DNA of 64,000 bases from Nomia melanderi (taxonomy: Eukaryota > Arthropoda > Insecta > Hymenoptera > Halictidae): the NCBI RefSeq assembly GCF_051020985.1, contig NW_027475149.1, positions 930,001 through 994,000 of the forward strand, read 5' to 3'. Shown piece by piece: positions 12,424-23,450 of this stretch. The translations under genes were made by a program, and so were the position numbers. Every line of letters begins with the position of its first letter. The first letter of the stretch is position 1. The notes below the pieces were generated by a model. The model was not told where the DNA came from. It saw only the letters and a list, made by a program, of their open reading frames with translations, and did no database searches.

Positions 12424-14174
12424 ATCACCAGATATATATTGGATTTTCCCCTGACCCTGAGTGACCGAACCCATGGGACTGTGGTTTTTTCGGCCCCTGG
12501 TGGTCCGAGGTCGTTCCCGCTGCACAGATTCATCCATCAGGGCCTCCTACAGACAATGCACTTTGATTTATTGCGCTATCTGTAATAGCACCCGAGATAT
12601 CACCAGATATATATTGGATTTTTCACTGACCCTGAGTGTCCGGCCCCATGAGACGGTGGTTTTCTCGGCCCCTGGTGGTCCGAGGTCGTTCCCGCTGCAC
12701 AGATTCATGCGCCAGGGCCTCCTACAGACAATGCACTTTGATTTATTGCGCTATCTGTAATAGCACCAGAGATATCACCAGATATATATTGTTTTTTACC
12801 CTGACCCTGAGTGTCCGGCCCCATGAGACGGTGGTTGTCTCGGCCCCTGGAGGTCCGAGGACGTTCCCGCTGCAGAGATTCATGCGCCAGTGCCTCCTGC
12901 AGATAATTCACTTTGGTTTACTGCGCTATCTCTAATAGTACCCGAGATATCACCAGATTTATATTGGATTTTTCCCTGACCCTGAGTGTCCGACCCCATG
13001 AGACTGTGGTTTTCTCTGCCGATGGTGGTCCGAGGTCGTTCCCGTTGCACAGATTCATGCGCCAGGGCCTCCTACAGACAATGCACTTTGATTTATTTAG
13101 CTATCTGTAATAGCACCCGAGATATCACCAGATATATATTGGATTTTACCCTGACCCTGAGTGTCCGGCCCCATGAGACTGTGGTTCTCTCGGCCCCTGG
13201 TGGTCCGAGGTCGTTCCCGTTGCACAGATTCATGCGGCAGGGCGTCCTGCAGATAATTCACTTTGGTTTATTGCGCTATCTCTAATAGCACCTAAGATAT
13301 CACCAGATATATATTGGATTTTTCACTGACCCTGAGCGTCCGACCCCATGCGACGGTGGTTTTCTCGGCCCCTGGTGGTCCGAGGTCGTTCCCGCTGCCC
13401 AGATTCATGCGCTAGGGCCTCCTGCAGATAATTCACTTTGGTTTATTGCGCTGTATCTAATAGCACCCGAAAATATCACCAGATATATATTGGATTTTCC
13501 CCTGACCCTGAGTGTCCGGCCCCATGAGACTGTGGTTTTCTCGGCGCCTGGTGGTCCGAGGTCGTTCCCGTTGCACTGTTTCATGCGCCAGGGCCTCCTG
13601 CAGATAATTCACTTTCGTTTATTGCGCTATCTCTAATAGCACCCGAGATATCACCAGATATATATTGGATTTTTCCCTGACCCTGGGTGCCCGGCCCCAT
13701 GTGTCGGTGATTTTCTCGGACCCTGGTGGACCGAGGTAGATACCGCTGCACAGATTCATGCGCCAGGGCCTCCTGCAGACAATGCACTTTGATTTATTTA
13801 GCTATCTGTAATAGCACCCGAGATATCACCAGATATATATTGGATTTTCCCCTGACCCTGAGTGTCCGGCCCCATGAGACTGTGGTTTTCTCGGCGCCTG
13901 GTGGTCCGAGGTCGTTCCCGTTGCACTGTTTCATGCGCCAGGGCCTCCTGCAGATAATTCACTTTGGTTTATTGCGCTATCTCTAATAGCACCCGAGATA
14001 TCACCATATATATATTGGATTTTCCCCTGATCCTGAGTGTCCGGCCCCATGAGACTGTGATTTTCTCGGACCCTGGTGGTCCGAGGTGGTTCCCGCTGCA
14101 CAGATTCATGCGCCAGGGCCTCCTACAGATAATTCAATTTGGTTTATTGCGCTATCTCTAATAGCAGCCGAGAT

Positions 14175-14349
14175 ATCACCAGATATATATTGGATTTTCC
14201 CCTGACCCTGAGTGTCCGGCCCCATGAGACGGTGGTTTTCTCGGCCCCTGGTGGTCCGAGGTTGTTCCCGCTGTACAGAGTCATGCGCCAGGGCCTCCTG
14301 CAGATAATTCACTTTGGGTTATTGCGCTATCTGTAATAGCACCCGACAT
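14175..14349 (+). repeat. Chimeric F/G monomer, product of a one-monomer deletion
   Basis: Upstream, this segment follows 8925-9099 (offset 5075 bp) and enters the monomer through the F-specific 'atagcagccgag' and 'ttttcccctgacc'. From 'ggttttctcgg' on it has the G-specific 'gaggttgttccc' and 'tgtacagagtc', and everything downstream matches 9450 on at offset 4900 bp. The offset change of exactly 175 bp and the mixed markers mean F and G have been fused into one, with the exchange point between about unit 27 and unit 62. Confidence 0.85.
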
Positions 14350-15149
14350 ATCACCAGATATATATTGTATTTTTCCCTGACCCTGAGTGTCCGGCCCCAT
14401 GAGACTGCGGTTTTCTCGGCCCCTGGTGGTCTGAGGTCGCTCCCGCTGCACACATTCATGCGCCAGTGCATCCTGCAGATAATTCAATTTGGTTTACTGC
14501 GCTATCTCTAATAGTACCCGAGATATCACCAGATATATATTGGATTTTTCCCTGACCCTGAGTGTCCGACCCCATGAGACTGTGGTTTTCTCTGCCGATG
14601 GTGGTCCGAGGTCGTTCTCGCTGCACAGATTCATGCGCCAGGGCCTCCTACAGACAATGCACTTTGATTTATTTCGCTATCTGTAATAGCACCCGAGATA
14701 TCACCAGATATATATTGGATTTTCCACTGACCCTGAGTGTCCGGCCCCATGAGACTGTGGTATTCTCGGCCCCTGGTGGTCCGAGGTCGTTCCCGCTGCA
14801 CAGATTCATGCATCAGGGCCTCCTACAGACAATACACTTTGATTTATTGCGCTATCTGTAATAGCACCCGAGATATCACCAGATATATATTGGATTTTTC
14901 ACTGACCCTGAGTGCCCGGCCCCATGAGACGGTGGTTTTCGCGGCCCCTGGTGGTCCGAGGTCGTTCCCCCTGCACAGATTCGTGCGCCAGGGCCTCCTA
15001 CGGACAATGCACTTTGATTTATTGCGCTATCTGTAATAGCACCAGAGATATCACCAGATATATATTGGATTTTACCCTGACCCTGAGTGTCCGGCCCCAT
15101 GAGACTGTGGTTTACTCGGCCCCTGGTGGTCCGAGGTCGTTCCCGCTGC
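14350..15149 (+). repeat. HOR monomers A-B-C-D and most of E
   Basis: A 14350, B 14525, C 14700, D 14875 and E 15050 repeat 9450-10249 at offset 4900 bp (28 monomers). A carries the same 'gtgcatcc' and 'caattt' changes as A9450 and not those of A10675, so the 9.45-kb copy is the closest relative. The resemblance to E is lost near 15150, where the 3' half becomes 'gccagtgcctgctagagac'. Confidence 0.88.
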
Positions 15150-15224
15150 ACAGATTCATGCGCCAGTGCCTGCTAGAGACAATGCACTTTGATTTATTGC
15201 GCTATCTCTAATAGCACCCGAGAT

Positions 15225-17675
15225 ATCACCAGATATATATTGGATTTTTCCCTGACCCTGAGTGTCCGGCCCCATGGGACGGTGGTTTTCTCGGCCCCTG
15301 GTGGTTCGAGGTCGTTCCCGCTGGCCAGATTCATGCGCAAGGGCCTCCTACGGACAATGCACTTTGAATTATTGCCCTATCTCTAATAGCACCCTAGATA
15401 TCACCAGATATATATTGGATTTTCCCCTGTCCCTGAGTGTCCGGCCCCATGAGACGATGGTTTTCTCGGCCCCTGGTGGTCCGAGGTCGTTCCCGCTGGC
15501 CAGATTCATGCGCCAGGGCCTCCTATAGATAATTCGCTTTGGTTTAGTGCGCTATCTCTAATAGCACCCGAGATATCACCAGATATATATTGGATTTTTC
15601 CCTGACCCTGACTGTCCGGCCCCATGTGTCGGTGGTTTTCTCGGCATCTGGTTTTCCGAGGCCGTTCCCACAGCACAGATTCATGCGCCAGGGCCCCTGC
15701 AGATAATTCACGTTGGTTTAGTGCGCTATCTGTAAGATCACCCGAGATATCACCAGATATATATTGGATTTTCCCCTGACCCTGAGTGTCCGGCCCCATG
15801 AGACGGTGATTTTCTCGGTCCCTGGTGGTCCGAACTCGTTCCCGCTGCACAGATTCATGCGCCAGGGCCTCCTATAGATAATTCACTTTGGTTTATTGCG
15901 CTATCTCTAATAGCACCCGAGATATCACCAGATATATATTGGATTTTTCCCTGACCCTGAGTGTCCGACCCCATGAGACGGGGGTTTACTCGGCCCCTGG
16001 TGGTCCGAGGTCGTTACCGCTGCACAGATTCATGCGCCAGGGCCTGCTACAGATAATTCACTTTGGTTTATTGCGATATCTCTAATAGCACCCGAGATAT
16101 CACCAGATATATATTGGATTTTTCCCTGGCCCTGAGTGTCCGGCCCCATGAGACGGTGATTTTCTCGGCACCTGATGGTCCGAGATCGTTCCCGCTGCAC
16201 AGATTCATGCGCCAGGGCCTCCTGCAGATAATTCACTTTGGTTTATTGCGCTATCTCTAGTAGCACCCGAGATATCACCAGATATATATTGGATTTTTCC
16301 CTGACCCTGAGTGTCCGGCCCCATGGGACGGTGGTTTTCTCGGCCCCTGGTGGTTCGAGGTCGTTCCCGCTGGCCAGATTCATGCGCAAGGGCCTCCTAC
16401 GGACAATGTACTTTGAATTATTGCCCTATCTCTAATAGCACCCTCTGATATCACCAGATATATATTGGATTTTCCCCTGACCCCGAGTGTCCGGCCCCAT
16501 GAGACGGTGGTTTTCTCGGACCCTGGTGGTCCGAGGTCGTTCCCGCTGGCCAGATTCATGCGCCAGGGCCTCCTACAGACAATGCACTTTGATTTATTGC
16601 GCTATCTGTAATAGCACCCGAGATATCACCAGATATATATTGGATTTTTCCCTTACCCTGAGTTTCCGGCCCCATGGGACGGTGGCTTTCTCGGCCCCTG
16701 GTGGTCCGAGGTCGTTCCCGCTGCACAGATTCATGCGCCAGTGCCTGCTACAGACAATGCACTTTGAATTATTGCCCTATCTCTAATAGCACCCTAGATA
16801 TCACCAGATATATATTGGATTTTCCCCTGACCCTGAGTGTCCGGCCCCATGAGACGGTGGTTTTCTCGGCCCCTGGTGGTCCGAGGTCGTTCCCGCTGGC
16901 CAGACTCATGCGCCAGGGCCTCCTATAGATAATTCACGTTGGTTTATTGCGCTATCTCTAATAGCACCCGAGATATCACTAGATATATATTGGATTTTTC
17001 CCTGACCCTGAGTGTCCGGCCCCATGGGACGGTGGTTTTCTCGGCCCCTGGTGGTCCGATGTCGATCTCGCTGCACAGATTCATGCGCCAGGGCCTCCTG
17101 CAGATAATTCACTATGGTTCATTGCGCTATCTCTAATAGCACCCGAGATATCACCAGTTATATATTGGATTATCCCATGACCCTGAGTGTCCTGCCCTAT
17201 GAGACTGTGGTTTTCTCTGCCCCTGGTGGTCCGAGGTCGTTCCCGCTGCACAGATGCATGCGCCAGGGCCTGCTGCAGACAATGCACTTCGGTTTATTGC
17301 GCTATCTCTAATAGCACCCGAGATATGCCCGGATATATATTGGATTTTTCCCTGACCCTGAGATTCCGGCCCCTTGAGACGGTGATTTTCTCGGCCCCTG
17401 GTTGTTCGAGGTCGATCCCGCAGCACAGATTCATGCGCCCGGGCCTCCTACAGACAATGTACTTTGGTTTATTGCGCTATCTCTAATAGCACCCGAGATA
17501 TCACCAGATATATATTGGATTTTTCCCTGACCCTGAGTGTCCGGCCCCATGTGACGGAGATTTTCTCGGCCCCTGGTGGTCCGAGGTCGTTCCCGCTGCA
17601 CAGATTCCTTGCGCTAGGGCCTCCTGCAGACAATGCACTTTGATTTATTGCGCTATCTGTAATAGCACCCGAGAT
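15225..17675. repeat. Block R2: transitional monomers
   Basis: Fourteen monomers with features of neither neighbour: 'gctggccag', 'ttgccctatc', 'gcgcaaggg', 'cctatagataattc' and the first loss of 'gagtgtcc' ('gactgtcc' at 15609). Two weak echoes exist. Monomer 15225 matches 16274 (six monomers on; 'ggttcgagg', 'gcgcaaggg', 'gaattattgcc'), and 15400 matches 16800 (eight monomers on; 'caccctagat', 'cctatagataattc'). Length changes are concentrated here: -1 near 15694, +1 near 16445 and +1 near 17608. Confidence 0.7.
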
Positions 17676-18025
17676 ATCACCAGATATATATTGGATTTTT
17701 CCTTGACCCTGACAGTCCGGCCCCATGTGCCGATGGTTTTCTCGGTCCCTCGTGGTCCGAGGACGATCCCGCTGCACGGATTCATGCGCCAGTGCCTGTT
17801 ACAGACAATGCACTTTGATTTATTGCGCTATCTGTAATAGCACCCGAGATATCACCAGATATATATTGGATTTTTCCCAGACCCTGAGTGTCCGGCACCA
17901 TGAGACCGTAGTTTTCTCGGCCCCTGGTGGTCCGAGGTCGATCCCGCTGAACAGATTCATGCGCCAAGGCTTCCTGCAGACAATTCACTTTGGTTTATTG
18001 CCCTATCTGTAATAGGACCCGAGAT

Positions 18026-18200
18026 ATCACCAGATATATGCTGGATTTATACATGACCTTGGGTGACGGATTCCGAATATCTGTAATTTTCTCGGCCCCT
18101 GGTGGTCCGAGGCCGATCCCGCTGCACAGATTCATGCGCCAGGGCCTCCTGCAGACAATGCACTTTGATTTATTGCGCTATCTCTAATAGCACCCGAGAT
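18026..18200 (+). repeat. D-type monomer 1 (diverged internal segment)
   Basis: Unit 1-14 and 62-175 are ordinary satellite, but unit 24-61 reads as a different sequence containing 'catgaccttgggtg' and 'acggattccgaatatctg'. By hand alignment about half of these 38 positions differ from consensus, with no gap, whereas other monomers differ at a few per cent. Unit 15-16 is 'gc' instead of 'at'. The downstream part has 'aggccgatcccgc'. Confidence 0.88.
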
Positions 18201-21000
18201 ATCACCCGACATATATTGGATTTTTCCTTGACCCTGACAGTCCGGCCCCATGTGTCGATGGTTTTCTCGGCCCCTCGAGGTCCGAGGTCGATCCCGCTGC
18301 ACAGATCCATGCGCCAGTGCCTCCAACAGACATTGCACTCTGATTTATTGCGCTATCTCTAATAGCACCCGAGATATCACCAGATATATATTGGATTTTT
18401 CCCTGACCCTGACAGTCCGGCCCAATGAGACGGTAGTTTCCTCGGCCCCTGGTGGTCCGAGGTCGTTCCCCCTGCACAGATTCATGCGCTAGGGCCTCCT
18501 GCAGACAATGAACTTTGATTTATTTCGCTATCTCTAATAGCACCCGAGATATCGCTAGATATATATTGGATTTTTCCCTCACCCTGACAGTCAGGCCAGA
18601 TGAGACGGTGGTTTTCTCGGTCCCTGCTGGTCCGAGGACGTTCCCGCTGAACAGATTCATGCTCCAGGGCCTCCTGCAGACAATGCACTTTGATTTATTG
18701 CGCCATCTGTAATAGCACCCGAGATATCACCAGATTTATATTGGATTTTTCCCTGACCCTGAGTGTCCGTCCCCATGAGACGGTGGTTTTCTCGGTCCCT
18801 CGTGGTCCGATGTCGATCCCGCTGCACAGATTCATGCGCCATGGCATCCTGCAGACAATGCACTTTGATTTATTGCGCTATCTGTAATAGCACCCGAGAT
18901 ATCACCAGTTATATATTGGATTTTTCCCTGACCCTGACAGTCCGGCCCCATGGGACGGTGATTTTCTCGGCCCCTGCAGGTCCGAGGTCGATCTCGCTGC
19001 ACAGATTCATGCGCCTGGGCCTCCTGCAGACAATGCACTTTGATTTATTGCGATATCTCTAATATCACCCGAGATATCAACAGATATATATTGGATTTTT
19101 CCTTGACCCTGACAGTCCGGCCCCATGTGTCGATGGATTTCTCGGTCCCACGTGGTCCGATGTCGATCCCGCTGCACAGACTCATGCGCCAGGGCCTCCT
19201 ACAGACAATGCACTTTCATTTATTGCGCTTTCTGTAATATCACCCGAGATATCACCAGATATATATTGGATTTTTCCTTGACCCTGTCAGTCCTACCCCA
19301 TGTGTCGATGGTTTTCTCGGTCCCTCGTGGTCCGAGGATGATCCCGCTGAACAGATTCATGCGCCAAGGCTTGCTGCAGATAATTCACTTTGATTTATTG
19401 CGCTTTCTGTAATAGCACCCGAGATATCACCATATATATATTGGATTTTTCCCTGACCCTGTGTGTCCGACCCCATGTGACGGTGGTTTTGTCGGCCCCT
19501 GGTGGTCCGAGGTCGTTCCCGCTGCACAGATTCATGCGGCAGGATCTCCTACAGACAATGCACTTTGATTTATTGCGCTATCTGTAATAGCACCCGAGAT
19601 ATCACCAGATGTGAATTGGATTTTCCCCTGACCCTGAGTGTCCGACCCCATGAGACGGTGGTTTTCTCGGCCCCTGGTGGTCCGAGGTCGTTCCCGCTGC
19701 ACCGATTCATGAGCCAGGGCCCTCTGCAGATAATTCACTTTGATTTATTGCGCTATCTGTAATAGCACCCGAGATATCACCAGATATATATTGGATTTTT
19801 CCCTGACCATGCGTGTCCGACCCCATGAGACGGTGGTTTTCTCTGCCCCTGCTGGTCCGAGGTCGTTCCCGCTGCACAGATTCATGCGCCAGGGCCTCCT
19901 GCAGACAATTCACTTTGATTTATTTCGCTATCTCTAACAGCACCCGCGATATCACCAGATATATATTGGATTTTTCCTTGACCCTGACAGTCCGACCCCA
20001 TATGTCGATGGTTTTCTCGGTCCCTCGTGGTCCGAGGTTGATCCCGCTGAACAGATTCATGCGCCAAGGCTTCCTGCAGATAATTCACTTTGACTTATTG
20101 CGCTATCTCTAATAGCACCCGAGATATCACCAGATATATATTGGATTTTTCCCTGACCCTGTGTGTCCGACCCCATGAGACGGTGGTTTTCTCGGCCCCT
20201 GCTGGTCCGAGGTCGTTCCCGCTGCACAGATTCATGCGCCAGGGCCTCCTGCAGAAAATGCACTTTGATTTATTGAGCTATCTGTAATAGCACCCGAGAT
20301 ATCACCAGATATATATTGGATTTTTCCCAGACCCTGAGTGTCCGGCCCCGTGAGACTGTGGTTTTCTCGGCCCCTGGTGGTCCTAGGTCGTTCCCGCTGC
20401 ACAGATTCATGCGCCAGGGCCTCCTACAGACAATGCACTTTGATTTATTGCGCTATCTCTAATAGCACCCGAGATATCACCAGATATATATTGGATTTTT
20501 CCCTGACCCTGACAGTCCGGCCCCATGTGTCCATGGTTTTCCCGGTCCCTCGTGGTCCGAGGTTGATCCCGCTGCACAGATTCATGCGCCAGGGCCTCCT
20601 GCAGATAATTCACGTTGATTTATTGCGCCATCTCTAATAGCACCCGTGATATCACCAGATATATATTGGATTTTTCCCTGACCCTGAACGTCCGGCCCCA
20701 TGAGACGGTGATTTTCTCGGTCCCTGGTGGTCCGAGGTCGATCCCGCTGCACAGATTCATGCGCCAGGGCCTCCTACAGACAATGCACTTTGATTTATTG
20801 CGCTATCTGTAACAGCACCCGAGATATCACCATATATATATTGGATGTTCCCCTGACCCTGAGTGTCCGGCCCCATGAGACGGTGGTTTTCTCAGCCCCT
20901 GGAGGTCCGAGGTCGATCCCACTGCACAGATCCATGCGCCAGGTCCTCCTACAGACAATGCACTTTGATTTATTGCGCTATCTCTAATAGCACCCGAGAT

Positions 21001-21175
21001 ATCACCAGATATATATTGGATTTTCCCCTGACCCTGAGTGTCCGGCCCCAAGAGACTGTGGTTTTGTCGGCCCCTGGTGGTCCGAGGTCGTTCCCGCTGC
21101 ACAGATTCAGGCGCCAGGTCCTCCTGCAGATAACTCACTTTGGTTTATTGCGCTATCTCTAATAGCACCCGAGAT
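21001..21175 (+). repeat. R4-type monomer embedded in R3
   Basis: Markers 'ccccaagagactg', 'gttttgtcgg', 'gattcaggcgccaggtcc' and 'gataactcac' are shared in full with the R4 monomer at 35349-35523, 14348 bp away (82 monomers minus 2 bp), and are foreign to surrounding R3 units. The preceding monomer (20826) has mixed features. This is best explained by gene conversion or a small insertion between blocks. Confidence 0.8.
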
Positions 21176-21700
21176 ATCACCAGATATATATTGGATTTTT
21201 CCCTGACACTGAGTGTCCGGCCCCATGAGTCGGTAGTGTTCTCGGCCCCTGGTGGTCCGAGGTCGTTCCCGCTGCACAGATTCATGGGCCAGGGCCTCCT
21301 GCAGACAATGCACTTTGATTTATTGCGCTATCTGTAAGAGCACGCGAGATGTCACCAGATATATATTGGATTTTTACCTGACCGTGACAGTCTGGCCCCA
21401 TGAGACGGTGATTCTCTCGGCCCCAGGTGGTGCGAGGTCGTTCCCGCAGCACAGATTCATGCGCCAGGGCCTCCTGCAGAATATGCACTTTGATTTATTG
21501 CGCTATCTCTAATAGCACCAGAGATATCACCAGATATATATTGGATTTTTCCTTGACCCTGACAGTCCGGCCGCATGTGTCGATGGTTTTCTCGATCCCT
21601 CGTGGTCCGAGGTCGATCCCGCTGAGCAGATTGTTGCGCCAGGGCTTCCTGCAGATAATTCACTTTGGTTTAGTGCGCTATTTGTAATAGCACCCGAGAT

Positions 21701-21875
21701 ATCACCAGATATATGCTGGATTTTTACATGACCTTGGGTGACGGATTCCGAATATCTGTAATTTTCTCGGTGCCTGGTGGTCCGAGGTCGATCCCGCTTC
21801 ACAGATTCGTGCGCCAGGGCCTCCTGCAGATAATTCTCTTTGGTTTAGTGCGCTATCTGTAATAGCACCCGAGAT
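21701..21875 (+). repeat. D-type monomer 2
   Basis: Same diverged segment as at 18026, with 'gatttttacatg' where copies 1, 3 and 4 have 'gatttatacatg', and followed by 'ctcggtgcctgg' and 'aggtcgatcccgcttc'. It is 21 monomers downstream of D1. Its flanking halves differ from those of the other D monomers, so the diverged segment travels with more than one monomer background. Confidence 0.85.
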
Positions 21876-22225
21876 ATCACCAGATTTATATTGGATTTTT
21901 CCCTGACCCTGAGTGTCCGACACCATGAGACGGTAGTTTTCTCGGCGGCTGGCGGCCCGAGGTCGTTCCCGCGGCACAGATGCATGCGCCAGGGCCTCCT
22001 ACAGGCAATGCACTTTGATTTATTGCGCTATCTGTAATATCACCCGAGATATCACCAGATATATATTGGATTTTTCCTTCACCCTGACAGTCCGACCCCA
22101 TGTGTCGACGGTTTTCTCGGTCCCTCGTGGTCCGAGGATGATCACCCTGAACAGATTCATGCGCCAAGGCTTGCTGCAGATAATTCACTTTGATTTATTG
22201 CGCTATCTCTAATAGCACCCGAGAT

Positions 22226-22400
22226 ATCACCAGATATAAGCTGGATTTATACATGACCTTGGGTGACGGATTCCGAATATCTGTAATTTTCTCGGCCCCT
22301 GGTGGTCCGAGGCCGATCCCGCTGCACAGATTCATGCGCCAGGGCCTCCTACAGACAATGCACTTTCATTTATTGCGCTTTCTGTAATAGCACCCCAGAT
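22226..22400 (+). repeat. D-type monomer 3
   Basis: Three monomers after D2. It carries 'agatataagctgg' at unit 8-19 and otherwise the D1 segment, including 'aggccgatcccgc'. The 3' half has 'ctttcatttattgcgctttctg', shared with D4 and with an ordinary monomer near 19215. Confidence 0.85.
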
Positions 22401-23275
22401 ATCACCATATATATATTGGATTTTTCCCTGACCCTGTGTGTCCGACCCCATGTGACGGTGGTTTTGTCGGCCCCTGGTGGTCCGAGGTCGTTCCCGCTGC
22501 ACAGATTTATGCGCCAGGATCTCCTACAGACAATGCACTTTGGTTTATTGCGCTATCTGTAACAGCACCCGAGATATCACCAGATGTGTATTGGATTTTT
22601 CCCTGACCCTGAGTGTCCAGTCCCAAGAGACAGTGGTTTTCTCGGCCCCTGGTGGACCGAGGTCGTTCCCGCAGCACAGATTCATGCGCCAGGGCCTCCT
22701 GCAGACAATGCACTTTGATTTATTGCGCTATCTCTAATAGCACCCGAGATATCACCAGATATATATTGGATTTTTCCCTGACCCTGACAGTCCGGCCCCA
22801 TGAGACGGTGATTTTCTCGGCCCCTGGTGGTCCGAGGTCGTTCCCGCAGCACAGATTCATGCGCCCGGGCCTCCTACAGAGAATGTACTTTGGTTTAATG
22901 CGCTATCTCTAATAGCACCCGAGATATCACCAGATATATATTGGATTTTTCCCTGACCCTGACAGTCCGACCCCATGTGTCGATGGTTTTCTCGGTCCCT
23001 CGTGGTCCGAGGATGATCCCACTGAACAGATTCATGCGCCAAGGCTTCCTGCAAATAATTCACTTTGATTTATTGCGCTATCTCTAATAGCACCCGAGAT
23101 ATAACCAGATATATATTGGATTTCTCCCAGACCCTGAGTGTCCGGCACCATGAGATCGTAGTTTTCTCGGCCCCTGGTGGTCCGAGGTCGATCCCGCTGA
23201 ACAGATTCATGCGCCAAGGCTTCCTGCAGACAATTCACTTTGGTTTATTGCGCTATCTGTAATAGCACCCGAGAT

Positions 23276-23450
23276 ATCACCAGATATATGCTGGATTTAT
23301 ACATGACCTTGGGTGACGGATTCCGAATATCTGTAATTTTCTCGGCCCCTGGTGGTCCGAGGCCGATCCCGCCTCACAGATTCATGCGCCAGGGCCTCCT
23401 ACAGACAATGCACATTCATTTATTGCGCTTTCTGTAATAGCACCCGAGAT
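23276..23450 (+). repeat. D-type monomer 4
   Basis: Six monomers after D3. It has the D1 segment unchanged by eye, then 'aggccgatcccgcctc' and 'cacattcatttattgcgctttctg'. The following monomer (23451) repeats 22401 closely ('accatatatatattgg', 'tgtgacggtggttttgtcgg'), so D3 and D4 are part of a two-monomer repeat with six-monomer spacing. Confidence 0.85.

Larger units (their letters stand above)
1..15224. repeat. Block R1: 'gagtgtcc' monomers with a 7-mer HOR background
   Basis: About 87 monomers, all of the 'gagtgtcc' class at unit 36-43; the 'gacagtcc' class common further on is absent. The 3' half alternates between two haplotypes, 'ctacagacaatgcac' with 'tttgattta' and 'ctgcagataattcac' with 'tttggttta'. 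From about 4.9 kb on, a 7-monomer unit (A-G) recurs in whole or broken copies, interleaved with other monomers. A 'ttgcactgtt' variant preceded by 'ggcgcctgg' marks seven monomers, at 2450, 5425, 5775, 7175, 8750, 13475 and 13825. The block edge at about 15.2 kb is set by the loss of A-G monomers and is approximate. Confidence 0.85.

Noticed and set aside
15303..15315. Pol III B-box-like 'ggttcgaggtcg' (also near 16353)
   Set aside because: It is one substitution from the satellite's own 'ggtccgagg', still mismatches the B-box consensus, and has no A box at proper distance or tRNA fold.
18026..18200. D-type segment as a transposon or insertion footprint
   Set aside because: The segment replaces the normal sequence without changing length and has no target-site duplication or terminal repeats, so conversion or divergence is more likely than insertion.
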